Origin: Mangifera indica
Lineage: Eukaryota > Streptophyta > Magnoliopsida > Sapindales > Anacardiaceae
Assembly (NCBI RefSeq): GCF_011075055.1
Contig: NW_025401163.1
Location: forward strand, 82,717 to 146,716
Direction: 5' to 3'
Length of the DNA stretch: 64,000 nt
In this document: positions 34,287-45,918 of the stretch, piece after piece
Layout of the letters: every line of letters begins with the position of its first letter
How positions within the stretch are numbered: position 1 is the first letter of the stretch
Notes under the pieces: model-generated
What the model was told of the DNA's origin: nothing
The model's database searches: none
What the model saw: the letters and a program-made list of their open reading frames with translations, nothing else
Program-made: the position numbers and the translations under genes

Positions 34287-37000
34287 ATGAAATATGTTGG
34301 AAGATGTAAACAATTGATTAAAATTCCCTTTGAAACAACATTTGAAGGATCTATTCAACTTTTAAGTGAGCAATGTGGTCTTGATTCAATTAAAAACTAC
34401 TTTCAACTATCTATAAAGCCAAGAAAAATTGAGTTTGACTGCCCCGTACAGATCCAAAATGATTAAGATGTTCAAAGTCTTATCAATATGTCTCAATACT
34501 TTCAGGAATATATTTCTGTTTTTGTTACATGTACCATGATTGAAGGACAAGAAAAAGAACAAATTAATGAAGTTAAAAAAGAATATGATTTGGAAGACTT
34601 TATTAATTTCAGTAACGATGCATTGTATATTGCAAATGAATGGGCTCATAGAGAGAAAGATAGGGTTCCTGACTAGAGTGACTTTGAAGGGAATGACATG
34701 ACTGATATTCCTTTTGATGAGAATATGATTTGGAAGACTTGATTAATTTCAGTAATGATGCATTGTATATTGCAAATGAATCGGCTCATAAAGAGAAAGA
34801 TAGGGTTCCTGATTAGGGTGACTTTTAAGGAAACGACATGACTGATATTCCTTTTGATGAGAAAAGGTTTGAGCATATGTCACCTGTTATCGGGGGTATA
34901 AATAGTTTGTAGTTTGAAGATCCTATCTGGGGTGGCGAAAATTATTCTGGGCCACTTTTTGACAATGTCTCAATTGATCCATTTAGGTGGCTTCTTGATT
35001 TTCCTCCACAATAATCAACATTATCAAGTGGTACATAATCGATTCGAGAGGGTAATGTTGTAAAGTTTGGTGATATTTTTCATAACAAACAACACTTGAA
35101 AGATGTTGTCGACCAATTTGCCTAGAGAAAGGATTTTAATACATGGTACTTAAGTCTAACATAGGGCAATGGAAGATTAAATGTAATGATGAAAAATGCC
35201 ATTGGTTTTTATCTGCAACCAAAGTCAAAGTTAGTGAAGCCTTCCAAATTATTAAAATGGATCCAATCCATACATATTCAATTGATCAAATAATGTCACA
35301 TCTCTGACAAGCTAGGGTTTGGACTTTAGGTCAATTAATGAGGTCAAAGTTTATGTTGATTGATTGAATTTATTGGCCTAAAGAGATAATTGTTGACATC
35401 GTCGGCAAATATAAAATTAACATTTCATATTCACAGGCTTAGCGGACAAAAAATTGGCTTTAAATTCATTGAGAGGCTCATCGAAAGAATAATTTATGCT
35501 CTTACTAGATTATTTCTATAATTTATAACGTACTAATCCAGGAACTATTACCGCTATTGAAACGAATGATGAACATCGATTTAAGTTTTTTTTTCGTGGC
35601 ATTGGGATCTTTCACCCGTGCATTTAGACTATATCTTCGACCTGTTATTTGCATTGATACTGTTTTCCTTAAAGGTAGATATCTTGGTTATTTATTCCTT
35701 ACGGTAGGTCTTGATGGTAATAACATAATATATCCAATTACTTTTAGTGTCGATAAAAAAGAAAATCACGACACGTGGTGTTGATTTTTCAGGAAGGTTA
35801 AAGAATGCATCCATGCAATCCCTGAGTTGGCGATAATCTCAGATCGATATCATGTTACATACTCTGTAATGGGTGAAGTATTTCCAGATGTCTATCATGG
35901 GTGTTGTTGTCATCATCTTCTATGTAACATGCGATCAAAGTACAAACATGACTCAAAGCTAACTTGTTTAAACATGTATAAAATTGTTATTCCGTTTAAC
36001 ATTTTATAAAATTTGATCATAAAGTTCTCATATTATTTATACCTTGCAGGTTATAGGTGCATATTGGAAAATCACAAAATCATATATAGAAGCAAATTTT
36101 GAGGCTATGATACGATGAATCCTCATATTGGGGTTTCCCTGTATGAGGTGGAATTTCAGCGATAGAGCAGGGCATATTTTTCGGGGCATTGACATAACAT
36201 AATGATAACTAATATTACAGAGTTATTTAATGTCTTTGTCAAACATGCACAGGGTCCGCCTATCACGATACTCATCGAGTTTATTCAAGACATATTATAA
36301 TAATGGTTTTACAAGAGGAGAAACTATGTAAGTACGTACCTAATTATTATTATCTATTTGAGCATGTCTTTCTTCCCTTATGTTTGTTATTAACAGATAT
36401 GTTGTTCCTTTTTTCAAATTGCAAATGAATGCCCCAACTTTGTTACCCCATGGACAAAGGAGAAGATTAGTCGTCATGTGTTAAAGTCTGTGCGTTTAGA
36501 AGTTCAACCAAATATAACTCTTCAGTTTTAGGTTGTTAGTTTTGGTGGATACATGGGCATTGTAGACTTTAACGAAATGTCTTGTATGTCCAAAAAGTTT
36601 CAACTTTCACGTTTTTCCTGCAAACATGTCATTACTATTGCAAAACACATGAAGGTCACAAATGTCAATACATGAGTTCATCCATTCTTTAAGACCGAGT
36701 TCTATCATGCAATGTATGCGAAACCTGTCAACCCTCTCACAAATGTCAATGCATGGGTTATCAGAATGGTTACATGCACTAGAAGAAAGAGTTATCCTGT
36801 CTCTCGTGCTTAATCTTCGTCGACCAAGTCATCCTTCCAATAGAAATCGACGTCCTTCACCAAAAGAAAATGTTACACCAAAGATATGTGGTCATTGTAA
36901 GCAACTAGGGCATATCCGAACCCAATATAAAAGCCCAACACCAGTTCCAAGCTCTATCCCACAAGGTTTATCCCAAAAAGGTAAAGGATCAAGATTTTGA
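34287..37000 (+). pseudogene. MURA-like Mutator transposase, decayed
   Basis: Mutator transposases cut and paste the element with a DDE catalytic triad. Fragments in order: N-terminal region ('GRCKQLIKIPFE' onward) with an early stop at 34,462; a MuDR-like DNA-binding segment near 35,060-35,340 ('GDIFHNKQHLKDVVDQFA'); the catalytic core with Asp in 'CIDTVFLKGRY' (about 35,651), Asp in 'ISDRYH' (about 35,838) and Glu in 'TNITELFN' (36,220-36,222); a SWIM zinc finger ('CMSKKFQLSRFSCKH', about 36,580-36,630); and a C-terminal zinc knuckle 'CGHCKQLGHIRTQY' whose last Cys is Tyr. A probable intron spans about 35,976-36,050. Many stops and frameshifts, including a TGA where the family has Trp at 35,782, rule out an active product. 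A 139-bp tandem duplication lies within the N-terminal part. Confidence 0.88.
34581..34862 (+). repeat. 139-bp tandem duplication within the transposase pseudogene
   Basis: Two near-identical units run from 'gaatatgatttggaagact' through 'gcattgtatattgcaaatgaa' and 'gagaaagatagggttcctga' to 'gacatgactgatattccttttgatga'. The second also has a TGA early on, so the duplication sits in already decayed or decaying sequence. Confidence 0.85.
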
Positions 37001-37719
37001 CAACCTTTTGTTTAGTTTTATTAATTATATGGTTTATGTCTTTGTTCAAATGATGTGTAATCAATGTATTTTGATTATTGTTTCAATTGAGTAATTATGT
37101 TTATATGTGATGTAATAAATTTACTGTAAATAATTTACTATAATTTACTTATGCATGAAGCTTAACTTATAAAAATTAATAAATTATACTATTGAAACTG
37201 AACTATATTTGAATAATGACTTGTAACATCATATATTAACTTAGAAAATTTATGCAATTTATTGATTCAATATTATTTCTAAACTAATAATATGATCAAG
37301 TTCATGCAATTAATTAAAAGTATCATTCCAAAATGATATCTTGATTTTTTATTTTATATAATTTATCAATTCACTTGAAAATTCCAATGGAATAATGCTA
37401 TATCAATAATTTTCATATGTAATAATGATATTAATGTTAAAAATATTTTAGTATTCACTAATACCATAACTTAAAGTTAATAACATCACACCACTCTCAT
37501 ATAATTTTTTCCATGACAAAATTATTTAAAAAACAAAATTAAATACAAATTCATATATAATGATAGATAATGTATATCATACACATCAGCATATACAATA
37601 TATATGTACATAACAACTCCCGTATCAGTTAAAAAAAACAATGATCAAAATAAATATACATCCGTGATCTACTAAATATAGTAAAACTACAACTGTTGGC
37701 CTAAAAACCCATACATAGA
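37001..37719. other. Gene-free spacer between the two convergent pseudogenes of the Mutator element
   Basis: AT-rich sequence lies between the transposase 3' end and the Ulp1 3' end. No open frame or repeat is notable. It presumably held the facing terminators of the two genes. Confidence 0.4.
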
Positions 37720-40700
37720 GGTGGACAACTCTCAGGGAAAATCCACCCTCCGTGACAATGCCAAACACTTCAGGAAGTTTTACATATAAATGTCATAGTC
37801 ACCAGAGCCCTCGCCCTACTAGGGGACATCTTCTGCTTGACGTAATATTAGTCGATCACCTCATGATGTATGCCCAAAAGTTGTCCAAAAATTCATCGTC
37901 TCTAATAATGTTGGTATAAATGTCATGTATGGTCGCATCCTTTGTGCAAAATACTCTAAACTCTATAAGTATGATACCTTAGAGTCGTACACCATAATTG
38001 ACCAATCACGAAAATCTATAACTCTAACTGCCTTATGTATGTAATCGAAGTTTATAAGGATGAAAATCTATTAATATTGAGAAATTAGAATAGATAAATG
38101 TGTAGTATATAATTTAATTCAAAGTAAATTATAAGTGATATACTATTATACTATACGATATCAACCTTCCCCCATGGTTTGTAAAACAAACCGAGGATAT
38201 AATCTGCCTCAACCATCTTCATGAAGAGCTCAATAAACTAATACCCTTCTGGCGGCATGGTAAGCCAGCTATCGATGCTTCCCGATATGCCTTACAAAGC
38301 AGTTGTGGGACGTCATTCAACTGTGTGGAACGATGACCTGTTGATCATTCTGGTGTCGACATAATATGGCCAAAAAAAAATCAACATGCTAAAATGGATA
38401 TAAAAAACTTGAATTGTATATAAAGCTTTTAATTAAATTATATAGTAAATGCGACTTACATCATTTGTCAGCCACTCACGCAGCTCCATAACAATCCTTT
38501 AGAAACTGTCTTTGGACTTTGCTTTGATGAAATAAACTTCATGCTCATCAGATGCTGCAGTTCTAGTATACCACATGAGAAAAGATTCCTCACGCTCTAC
38601 AGCAGAGGATGGAATGGTTGTGAGTTATTGTTTTACCCTCAATTTGATTGGATTTGTATATAGGGTGTGAACAAACGGATCCTTTCAAATGACCTAATCA
38701 TGTGCAATACGAATCATCTGCTTAAGTAACAATTATGATTTAATCAATTAATTTTACCTTATCGATGTATGTCTGAGGAGTTTTGATTGGGGAATCCTCT
38801 ATCATAATCAAGTTAATGGTCCATACCCCCTAAATGGACTATAAAATTAATTTTATATTGTCAGTGATCAGTACATATGAATATATACTAATTATAATGG
38901 ATATATCTCATCCTGGTTTTCATCGGAAACATCCTTTTATAAGTCCTCCCCTTATGAACTAATATCTATTGCCCTTTTGTTAAAACTGGGGATACCAATA
39001 AGTAACCACAGCCGCTCATCCTGAAAAAGAGACAAAACATTTTAAATAAAAATAATAATTTGAAAGATAAATTGATCAATGATATTTCATCAAAAATATA
39101 CTACCTTTATGGTGGGGGAAGGTGTACAGGAGAACTCTTGATCGAAAATGTCTCACGGCCAGTACCCTATACGAATGAAAAGAACAAATTGGTGAATCAT
39201 ATTTCATATAAAATATAATAACCACAATAATTTTCATACCTTAGGTGTGGGATCTGAAGCAACCAAAGGACCAATTGAAACACCCTCATAACCAGGACCC
39301 TATACGAATATATATAAGGAATTAATCAATGGAAATTAATTAAAAAATATAATAATAACGATAAATGACAAACCTTGGAGTAGATAGGTGATGTAATAAA
39401 AGAGCCAGTCGAGACCCCCTTATAGTGACTATCCTGACGGAATAGCAATAATAACTTGATCAATGACATTTCATATAAAATATAATAACAAAATTCTATA
39501 TTAAATATCATCGAAAATTAAATACATACCTCATGTGAGTGATAAGATGGAATTGACCTGTCAATAGGGAAGGTCCTCCCAACACTGACATACATACCCT
39601 ATATGAAGTTAATATAGATATTAGAGCAAGAACAAAATACAATTTATATAAGAGTGATAAGATGGAATTGACTTATCAATGGGGGAGGTCCTCCCGAAAC
39701 TGATGTGCATACCCTAGACGAAGTTAATATATATATTAGAAAAAGAACAAAATACAATTTATATAAAGAATATATGAGATATGGCTTCATAGCCTAATCG
39801 ACTAGAATTGGGCTTGTACGCATGATGATTTCCTTTAAACAAGTCAGATGATCCTCTAATTAAGTTATCAAAAAAGGCAAACAGGAAATCTCACGTAGTA
39901 TCATAGTTCCCTAGTGTGCCAAAGTAGCATATACTATGGATAGAATAGGTGATACAGGAGGGGGACACTCCTATGTGATGGGAGAGGTAGCGTGGTCTTA
40001 AACCCAGGAAGGTGTGCAGCCCCAGTGGCTAAGGTTTGAACAACAAGGGGACATGAAGACTACTCCATAATAAGGGTTGAATAAGCACCTCATATGTCAT
40101 CGGACTACCAGCCGATATATCTACAGGTGGCATCGTTGGAAAAACTTCATCTCTTGTCATTGGGGGGAGGGAGAGGGCACCAAAGATGATAAACAGGAAT
40201 GCGATCTGACACACCCATGTACAAAAGAATGTTTGCTTACTATAGTCTAGCCTTTTCAATCGGTGATAGACAGAGCGAGAAAGTGACATCATCCTATTTA
40301 TTTAGATATATAATTCAACATATTTATAATAATCAAGGTATCAATTAACTCATTAATTAACAATTACATACTTGATCACCGATGAAAATAGTGCTTATAC
40401 GACTCCAAGTAGGAATGTTTTGTGTATGCCATCGAAAAATCCATAGAGACGCTTGGATATCAACCATATCCACCCAATCGTACAGGGTGTCCATCGTCTC
40501 ATATCTAATATTATAGTATAAACATTAATGGTTAAATTAAAGTAATTAGTTTTTTTTGTCAATTAATATAGATAATCAAGAAATATAAACTTACCTGAAA
40601 GCAAAAGGAAATCTGTAAAGATCATATTTATGCATTTCGAGCATATGGCTAGAACAGACTCTGTCACTCACCTGGGACATCGACTTATGCCACACTGGAA

Positions 40701-41300
40701 CACTCTAGGGATAAGAATTAAACCCATCCAAATGATCAACCAACTGAAGGTATTTTGTAGATACCTTCTTTTGTCGATTATTCTCCAATAACATCATATG
40801 AAGGCAATACAACAAGGCCATCTTGACAACGTTGATATTGTCATTCCCCCATGGCCTAACCAAGAAAACACACTCGATATTGTGATACTACATTTTCTAA
40901 TAGCCTTGAAAGTAGGTATCCCTAATACAATGTCTAGATGAGCAAGGAATATATGATGAAAATACAGTGAGTTGGTTGAATGGTAGCCCCGTCATCAAAG
41001 CAAACTCGAATGGGTTGAATCTCACGTCAACCCTATTAACCTTGAACCATAACTCATCTTAATCTAAGCCCCAATGTAGTTATCGTAGCAGAAATGAGTG
41101 TACCAACACTCTGAAGAACTTGATATCTGGTAGTCGAAGAAGGTGCTTGAAACACATCCTCTCGAACAATCAAAGCTACTTCGAGGTCAATATTAACCTA
41201 ATCTTTGATATGGCAGTGCGTTGGACATAACATATCACCTTTGCTCAGAAATATCCTAACTTATCAGGGATTCATAACTCACCTTTGACACGTTTTCTTT
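37720..41300 (-). pseudogene. DUF1985 / Ulp1 (C48) SUMO-protease-like gene carried by the Mutator element, decayed
   Basis: Ulp1 proteases cleave SUMO using a His-Asp-Cys triad; plant Mutator elements of KAONASHI type carry DUF1985-Ulp1 genes of unknown role in transposition. DUF1985 is spread over 41,240-40,380: 'HLLRLPDIKFFRVLVHSFLLR', 'ELWFKVNRVDVRFNPFEFAL', 'TGLPFNQL', 'KYDLYRFPFAFQ', 'DMVDIQASLWIFRWHTQNIP'. The protease end lies at about 38,090-37,730: 'INFDYIHKAVRVIDF' (with the His), 'MVYDSK', then 'QAEDVPQ', a stop, and 'GSGDYDIYM'. There, DYD stands where DCG holds the catalytic Cys. Between them is a series of mini-exons (39.1-39.75 kb). Multiple stops occur, and the Cys-to-Tyr change would kill proteolysis even if translation were restored. 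The family call rests on motif order. Confidence 0.8.
39111..39717 (-). repeat. Array of five exon-like ~60-base repeats in the Ulp1-type gene
   Basis: Five segments start near 39,715, 39,598, 39,434, 39,298 and 39,170 on the minus strand. Most follow a TAG acceptor and the last four end at a GTATG- or GT-type donor. Two adjacent ones read 'YVSVGRTFPIDRSIPSYH' and 'ISFGRTSPIDKSIPSYH'; the others read 'YKGVSTGSFITSPIY', 'YEGVSIGPLVASDPTPK' and 'RETFSIKSSPVHLPPP'. Their spacing is 115-165 bases and the intervening introns share 'tttcatataaaatataataa'. This looks like tandem exon duplication building a Gly/Ser/Pro linker. Confidence 0.6.
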
Positions 41301-41409
41301 TATGAGAAGTATCTTGAAAAAACTTTAGAAAATTTGTAAGAATTTCATTAAAAACAAATATATAAGCAGACATAGAAATGACAAATATAAACAAAAAAAC
41401 AGAGGTAAA

Positions 41410-42150
41410 ATACAAAAACTACATATTAGAATACCAACGAAATATAAAAACTGAAAAAATGAAAAAACAAAACTAAAATTTGAAATATGCACATTGAAAT
41501 TCCTTAGAATGTCAAAATTTGAAAATACAAGTCGACATATCCTAAGATGCCCAATATTGAAAAACGGAACTGAAATTTAAATTCTATATACTGAAATACC
41601 TAGAATGTCAAAAATCAAAAAATCGCATGAAAATCTAAAAAGTACGAGTTTATATATACCTTAAAATGACAAAAATAGAAAAAATAGAACTGAAATTTGA
41701 ATTCTATATGTTGAAATACTCTAAATTGTCAAGAATCAAAAATTTACTCGAAAATCTAAAAAGTATGAGTCAATATATCTAAAAATGATAAAAATTAAAA
41801 AAAATGAAAAAAATTCGAATTTTATACGTTAAAATACCCTAGACTGTCAAAAATTGAAAAATCACTCAAAATTTGAAACGTACGAATCGATATATCCTAA
41901 AATGACAAAAATAAAAAATAAAACTGAAATTCGAATTTTATACTTTGAAATACCATAGAATATCAAGAAACGAAAACTAGCTCAAAAATCTAAAAAGTAT
42001 GAGTTGATATATCTTAAAATGATAAAAATAAAAAAAATGTACTAAAATTTGAATTTTATACGTTGAAATATTTTAGAATGTCAATAATTAAAAAATCGCT
42101 AGGAAATTTGAAAAGTACGGGTCGATATATCTTAAAATGACAAAAAATTA
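41410..42150. repeat. Right subterminal tandem array, ~117-bp unit, about six copies
   Basis: Unit marks ('gta(c/t)gagt..atatat(a/c)ct(a/t)aaatga(c/t)aaaaat') fall near 41,529, 41,642, 41,763, 41,880, 41,998 and 42,115, so the spacing is 113-121 bases. Each unit also has 'gaa.ttttata.gttgaaatacc.tagaatgtcaa'. The array lies between the right TIR and the 5' end of the Ulp1-type gene and is unrelated in sequence to the left array. Confidence 0.85.
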
Positions 42151-42840
42151 AAAAAGCAAATTTGTGTAAAATTTTCCACAGACCATTGTGGATTGCCCCT
42201 AATATTTTAGAAAAGCTAAATTTACCCCTCATTCCACAAGCAATCGTTTCCATCTATGGGAGATTTAATTCGGTTCGTAGGATTCACTGTTCCCCTAAAC
42301 TCGATCTTCGGCCAATCTAACCCATTTTTGGTCAAAAATCACATTTTAGCCTCCAATTTTAACACAAATTAAATCTACACATCCTATTACATAAAATCCC
42401 TCAAAAATTTCAAGCAAAACAACTAATAATCAAAATATTTTATGCATTGTTTCAAATCAAGACCCTAAAAATTTAAACCTCAAAATCTCTCTCAAATCTC
42501 AATAATCCTAACAATAAATTGATTCAAACAAAAGTAGAGATAATATACTAACCTTCTTTGTCATTTTTAATCGTCAAAAAATATGAAAAATTGACAAAAA
42601 AGACGAAAGATTCTACACCCATGGAAGACCCGTGAGAGACTCATGTTTTCTTTGAATTTCAATAGAAATCCGTGGGAAATATGGGGAGGGATATGTAAAA
42701 TTTTTAGTTTATATATAGGGGCAATTTGGTTATTTCACAAAAGAGGGTATTTTCGCTTAATCCTTAAAGTTTTTGATAATTTCGCTTAACCCTCTTTAGT
42801 TTTAGATATTTAATTTAATTTCCCTAATAATAATCACCTG

Positions 42841-45800
42841 AATGTGTTAAGATTAAAAAATTGAAGGAGTGTTGTCAACTTCAAAACAATAATTTTTAAA
42901 AATAATTAATTAAATTAGTCCATGTAAATATAGGAAAATTGAAAATTTTGTCAATATTCTATATTTGAGACTGTGTATACATATTTATTATATTTTTTAC
43001 ACGTTAAATATTTATAATATAAAAACAACACAATACCTAATTATCATTATCTCCAAACTAGGGTTGACGAGGCCTCCAAGCCAAGATTGACGAAAGCTCC
43101 AAGCCTTAATGATGTGAAAGTGTAAAAATAATTACATTTATAATAATTGAAATTGAAAGATAAAATAAAATTTATGAAATTAGAATGATATTTTAATGGA
43201 TAAATTCTTTAAGTTTTTGTGCTATAAAAAATTTCAATTATCATTTTCAGGTAGTGTTGAATACAAACTGAGTTGGCTCAAGTTTGAAAGTCCACTTAGG
43301 TTGGAAAATCGATTCAATTTAATTTAATTCTGTTCAAATTCATTTAGTTTAAATTTAAGTCGAGTTTGAGTTAAGAGATTTTACTTGTTTTAAAATCAAA
43401 CCAAATTTGAATTAGAAAGAATTCAGTTTGGTTTAGTCTATGAGTTAGGTAAATAGCTCGATTTGATTCAAACTTGATCAAATAATTATTAAATGATATT
43501 ATTTTGACAATAAATTCAAATTCATACATTAAATTTGAATTACATATTTGAACTATAGATTAAACTATACATTTAAGTCAAACTCAAATTAAATTTAAAC
43601 TAAATCATTTTTATTTAAATCAAACTCTAATTATCATTGATATTAATTTAATAAATTCAAATTAAATTATTTTTTATTTAAATTAAACTTAAATTAAAAA
43701 ATCTTCTAATTTAATTTCATTTATATCCACCCCTGTTTAATCATTCTAATTGAATTCGGTTCAATTGATACTCCTTCTTGGAAACTCCATTTTTAGTACG
43801 AAATTGACCATTCCACGGACTTCAAAGGCAAAAAATATCTTCTTAATCAGTACACTTAGATGATGATATTTTGAGTCCAAGTGGTAGGCAGACATTTTTT
43901 AAGGGAATTGAATTCACAAAAATATCCTCTAACTCTTGCGACGGGGCGAAGGAGAATCCCCTTTTCTTATTCGTGCTCTCTCCGCTATGTCCTTTTTCCC
44001 GACTTCTTTTCGCTCCATTGGTGGCCCTTCTCGGTTCTGTCGACTTCAGTACGGATTGCATTATTGCAATTTATCATTTATTATTAACCTTCTATCTCTA
44101 TTTTGTAGTATAATAAAAAATTATCCTAATAATTTTAATTTTATTTATAATTTTTAAAATAATAATATTTTTATTTTTGATTAATATAAAAAATATTTTG
44201 AAATATGTTTATTATCAAAAAAATAAAAACCATCATAAATTACCTTAAAATTTTATTAATATAAATTAGGTTTATATTTAATAAAAATTAATAAATATAA
44301 ATAATTATTATATTTAATTAAATATAATAAAATAATATTAAATTATTATTTTACTTAATTATCATTAGTATAATTATTTTAAAATATTCTTAGTTATTTT
44401 ATAATTAATAACTAAGAATAGATTTATAATAAAATTAATAATTTTTTAATATATAAAATAGAGATAGTAATTAAATTATCTTTTATATTACTAGTTACAT
44501 TACCATTGGTAATAAAATATTATTAAATTTTTTTATTACTGATAAATCAAATAAAGTAATTTTAGTAATAAAAAATATATTATCAGGGTAATATTTGATT
44601 ACTGCAAGCAAACGTCCCCTTAAATATAATAATATTTTAATATTTTTATTACATCAAATCAAACATAATAATTATTTATAATTATCAATTTTGATCAAAT
44701 ATAATAATAATTTATATCTAATAATCTTCTGTGTAATTTATTTTTATAGTAATATTTGATTTTTGATAATAATACATTTCTTGAACCAAAGGCATCTTAG
44801 TGTAATAGATTTTATATAAATTATATCTTAGAAATAGATACAAAGCAAAGAAGTGACAAGGAGGGAATCAGTTTAGACCTATATCTAAACTGAGCCAACT
44901 TGGTCTTGGAAGCTGACTCGGTAAAATTTAGTTAAACTCGAATTCATTTTATTTGAATTCAAGTTGGAAGATTCAATTTGTTTTCAAAATCAAATCAAAC
45001 TCAAGTTAGTAAGTGTTTGGCTTAGTTTACTTGAATTCATGGCTTAAACCGGTGATTTTGTCTATTATTTAAGTAAAACAATATTGTTTTATCAATTAGT
45101 TATAAATTCAAACAATCGATTAAAATTATAAATTTGAACTGAACTGAATCAAATTATTTTTATTTAAAACTAAACTTAAAAGTCACTTTAATTTTTATTC
45201 AAGTCAAATTGGAGTTGACTGTATCCACCAATAATAAATAATCCTCTCTCTCTCTCTCCCTGCGTAGAGACATCTTATCATGGTGAGATATTGCCATTTC
45301 TGTTTGCGATAAAGGAAGGTATTTTTATCAATTGACGGAGTTTAAAATTTATTTACAACCCTTATAAGAGATGCCTTCGAGATTTACCTTACCCATGATT
45401 TAATTAGTTTTCCAAGAAGACTTAGGCGTCTCATGTGGTAAACTTAAGTTATTTACGTACATCTCTTCACTCCTTTTCGTTGTTCCCACAGTGTTTTCAA
45501 AAGCACCGTCGCTTTCTTGACGCTGACTGATGGACCTTCTTTCTCCCTTCAATTCCATGCAACGTATTAATCTTATTATTAATAAAACAATCAACCTCCA
45601 CCTGCCCATCTCATCTTGTCTTTGAAAAGTAATCTTTTCTGTTCTTGTCTTTCTCTGTTTTAATTTAATAATTGCTCATCAAGTTTAAAGTTTAGAATTA
45701 GATTTGGTTACATGCATAACAGAAGCCTTCGGAGTCAACGATAAGAGCAGAAACAAGTCTTTGTTTCCTGTTGTCTTCAAATTCTTTCTTCTTACTTTTA

Positions 45801-45918
45801 ACCACTTCACTCTCTTTGTGTTAAAAGTGTCGTTTCTCTCTCTCATTTGCTTGTTATTTTGCTGTTTGCGTTGAGGAACGAAGGAGGGAGCGGAGATAAG
45901 TTTTGTTGCAGAAGAAAA
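42841..45918. other. Gene-free repeat-rich DNA upstream of receptor kinase 2
   Basis: This is the counterpart of 14,640-17,664 and carries the same 'tcgagtttga' phrases (43,250-43,700, 44,870-45,230) and TTTGGTT-type MITE (44,400-44,790). It has one copy of the sequence duplicated at 15,841-16,126. A (CT)n run at about 45,244-45,261 and the following 250 bases have no counterpart in copy 1, so the distal promoters of the two receptor kinases differ. Overlapping open frames at 43,843-44,157 on both strands are chance frames over the old repeat. Confidence 0.55.

Larger units (their letters stand above)
32763..42824. mobile_element. Mutator-like element of KAONASHI type (MURA-like transposase plus DUF1985/Ulp1 gene), ~10.06 kb
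   Basis: The left end GGGGAAATTAAATCAAAT and the reverse complement of the right end, GGGAAATTAAATTAAAT, form the TIR. The flanking 9-mers TTATAATAG (32,755-32,763) and TAATAATAA (42,825-42,833) agree at 7 of 9 positions, like an aged 9-bp duplication. Left of it is repeat unit C; right of it the duplication block continues. A decayed transposase lies on the plus strand (34,287-37,000) and a decayed DUF1985/Ulp1 gene on the minus strand (about 41,300-37,720), facing each other. Tandem repeats of 147 bp and about 117 bp underlie the left and right ends. The pairing of a Mutator transposase with a Ulp1-like protease is known for KAONASHI elements; both genes here are broken. Confidence 0.88.
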
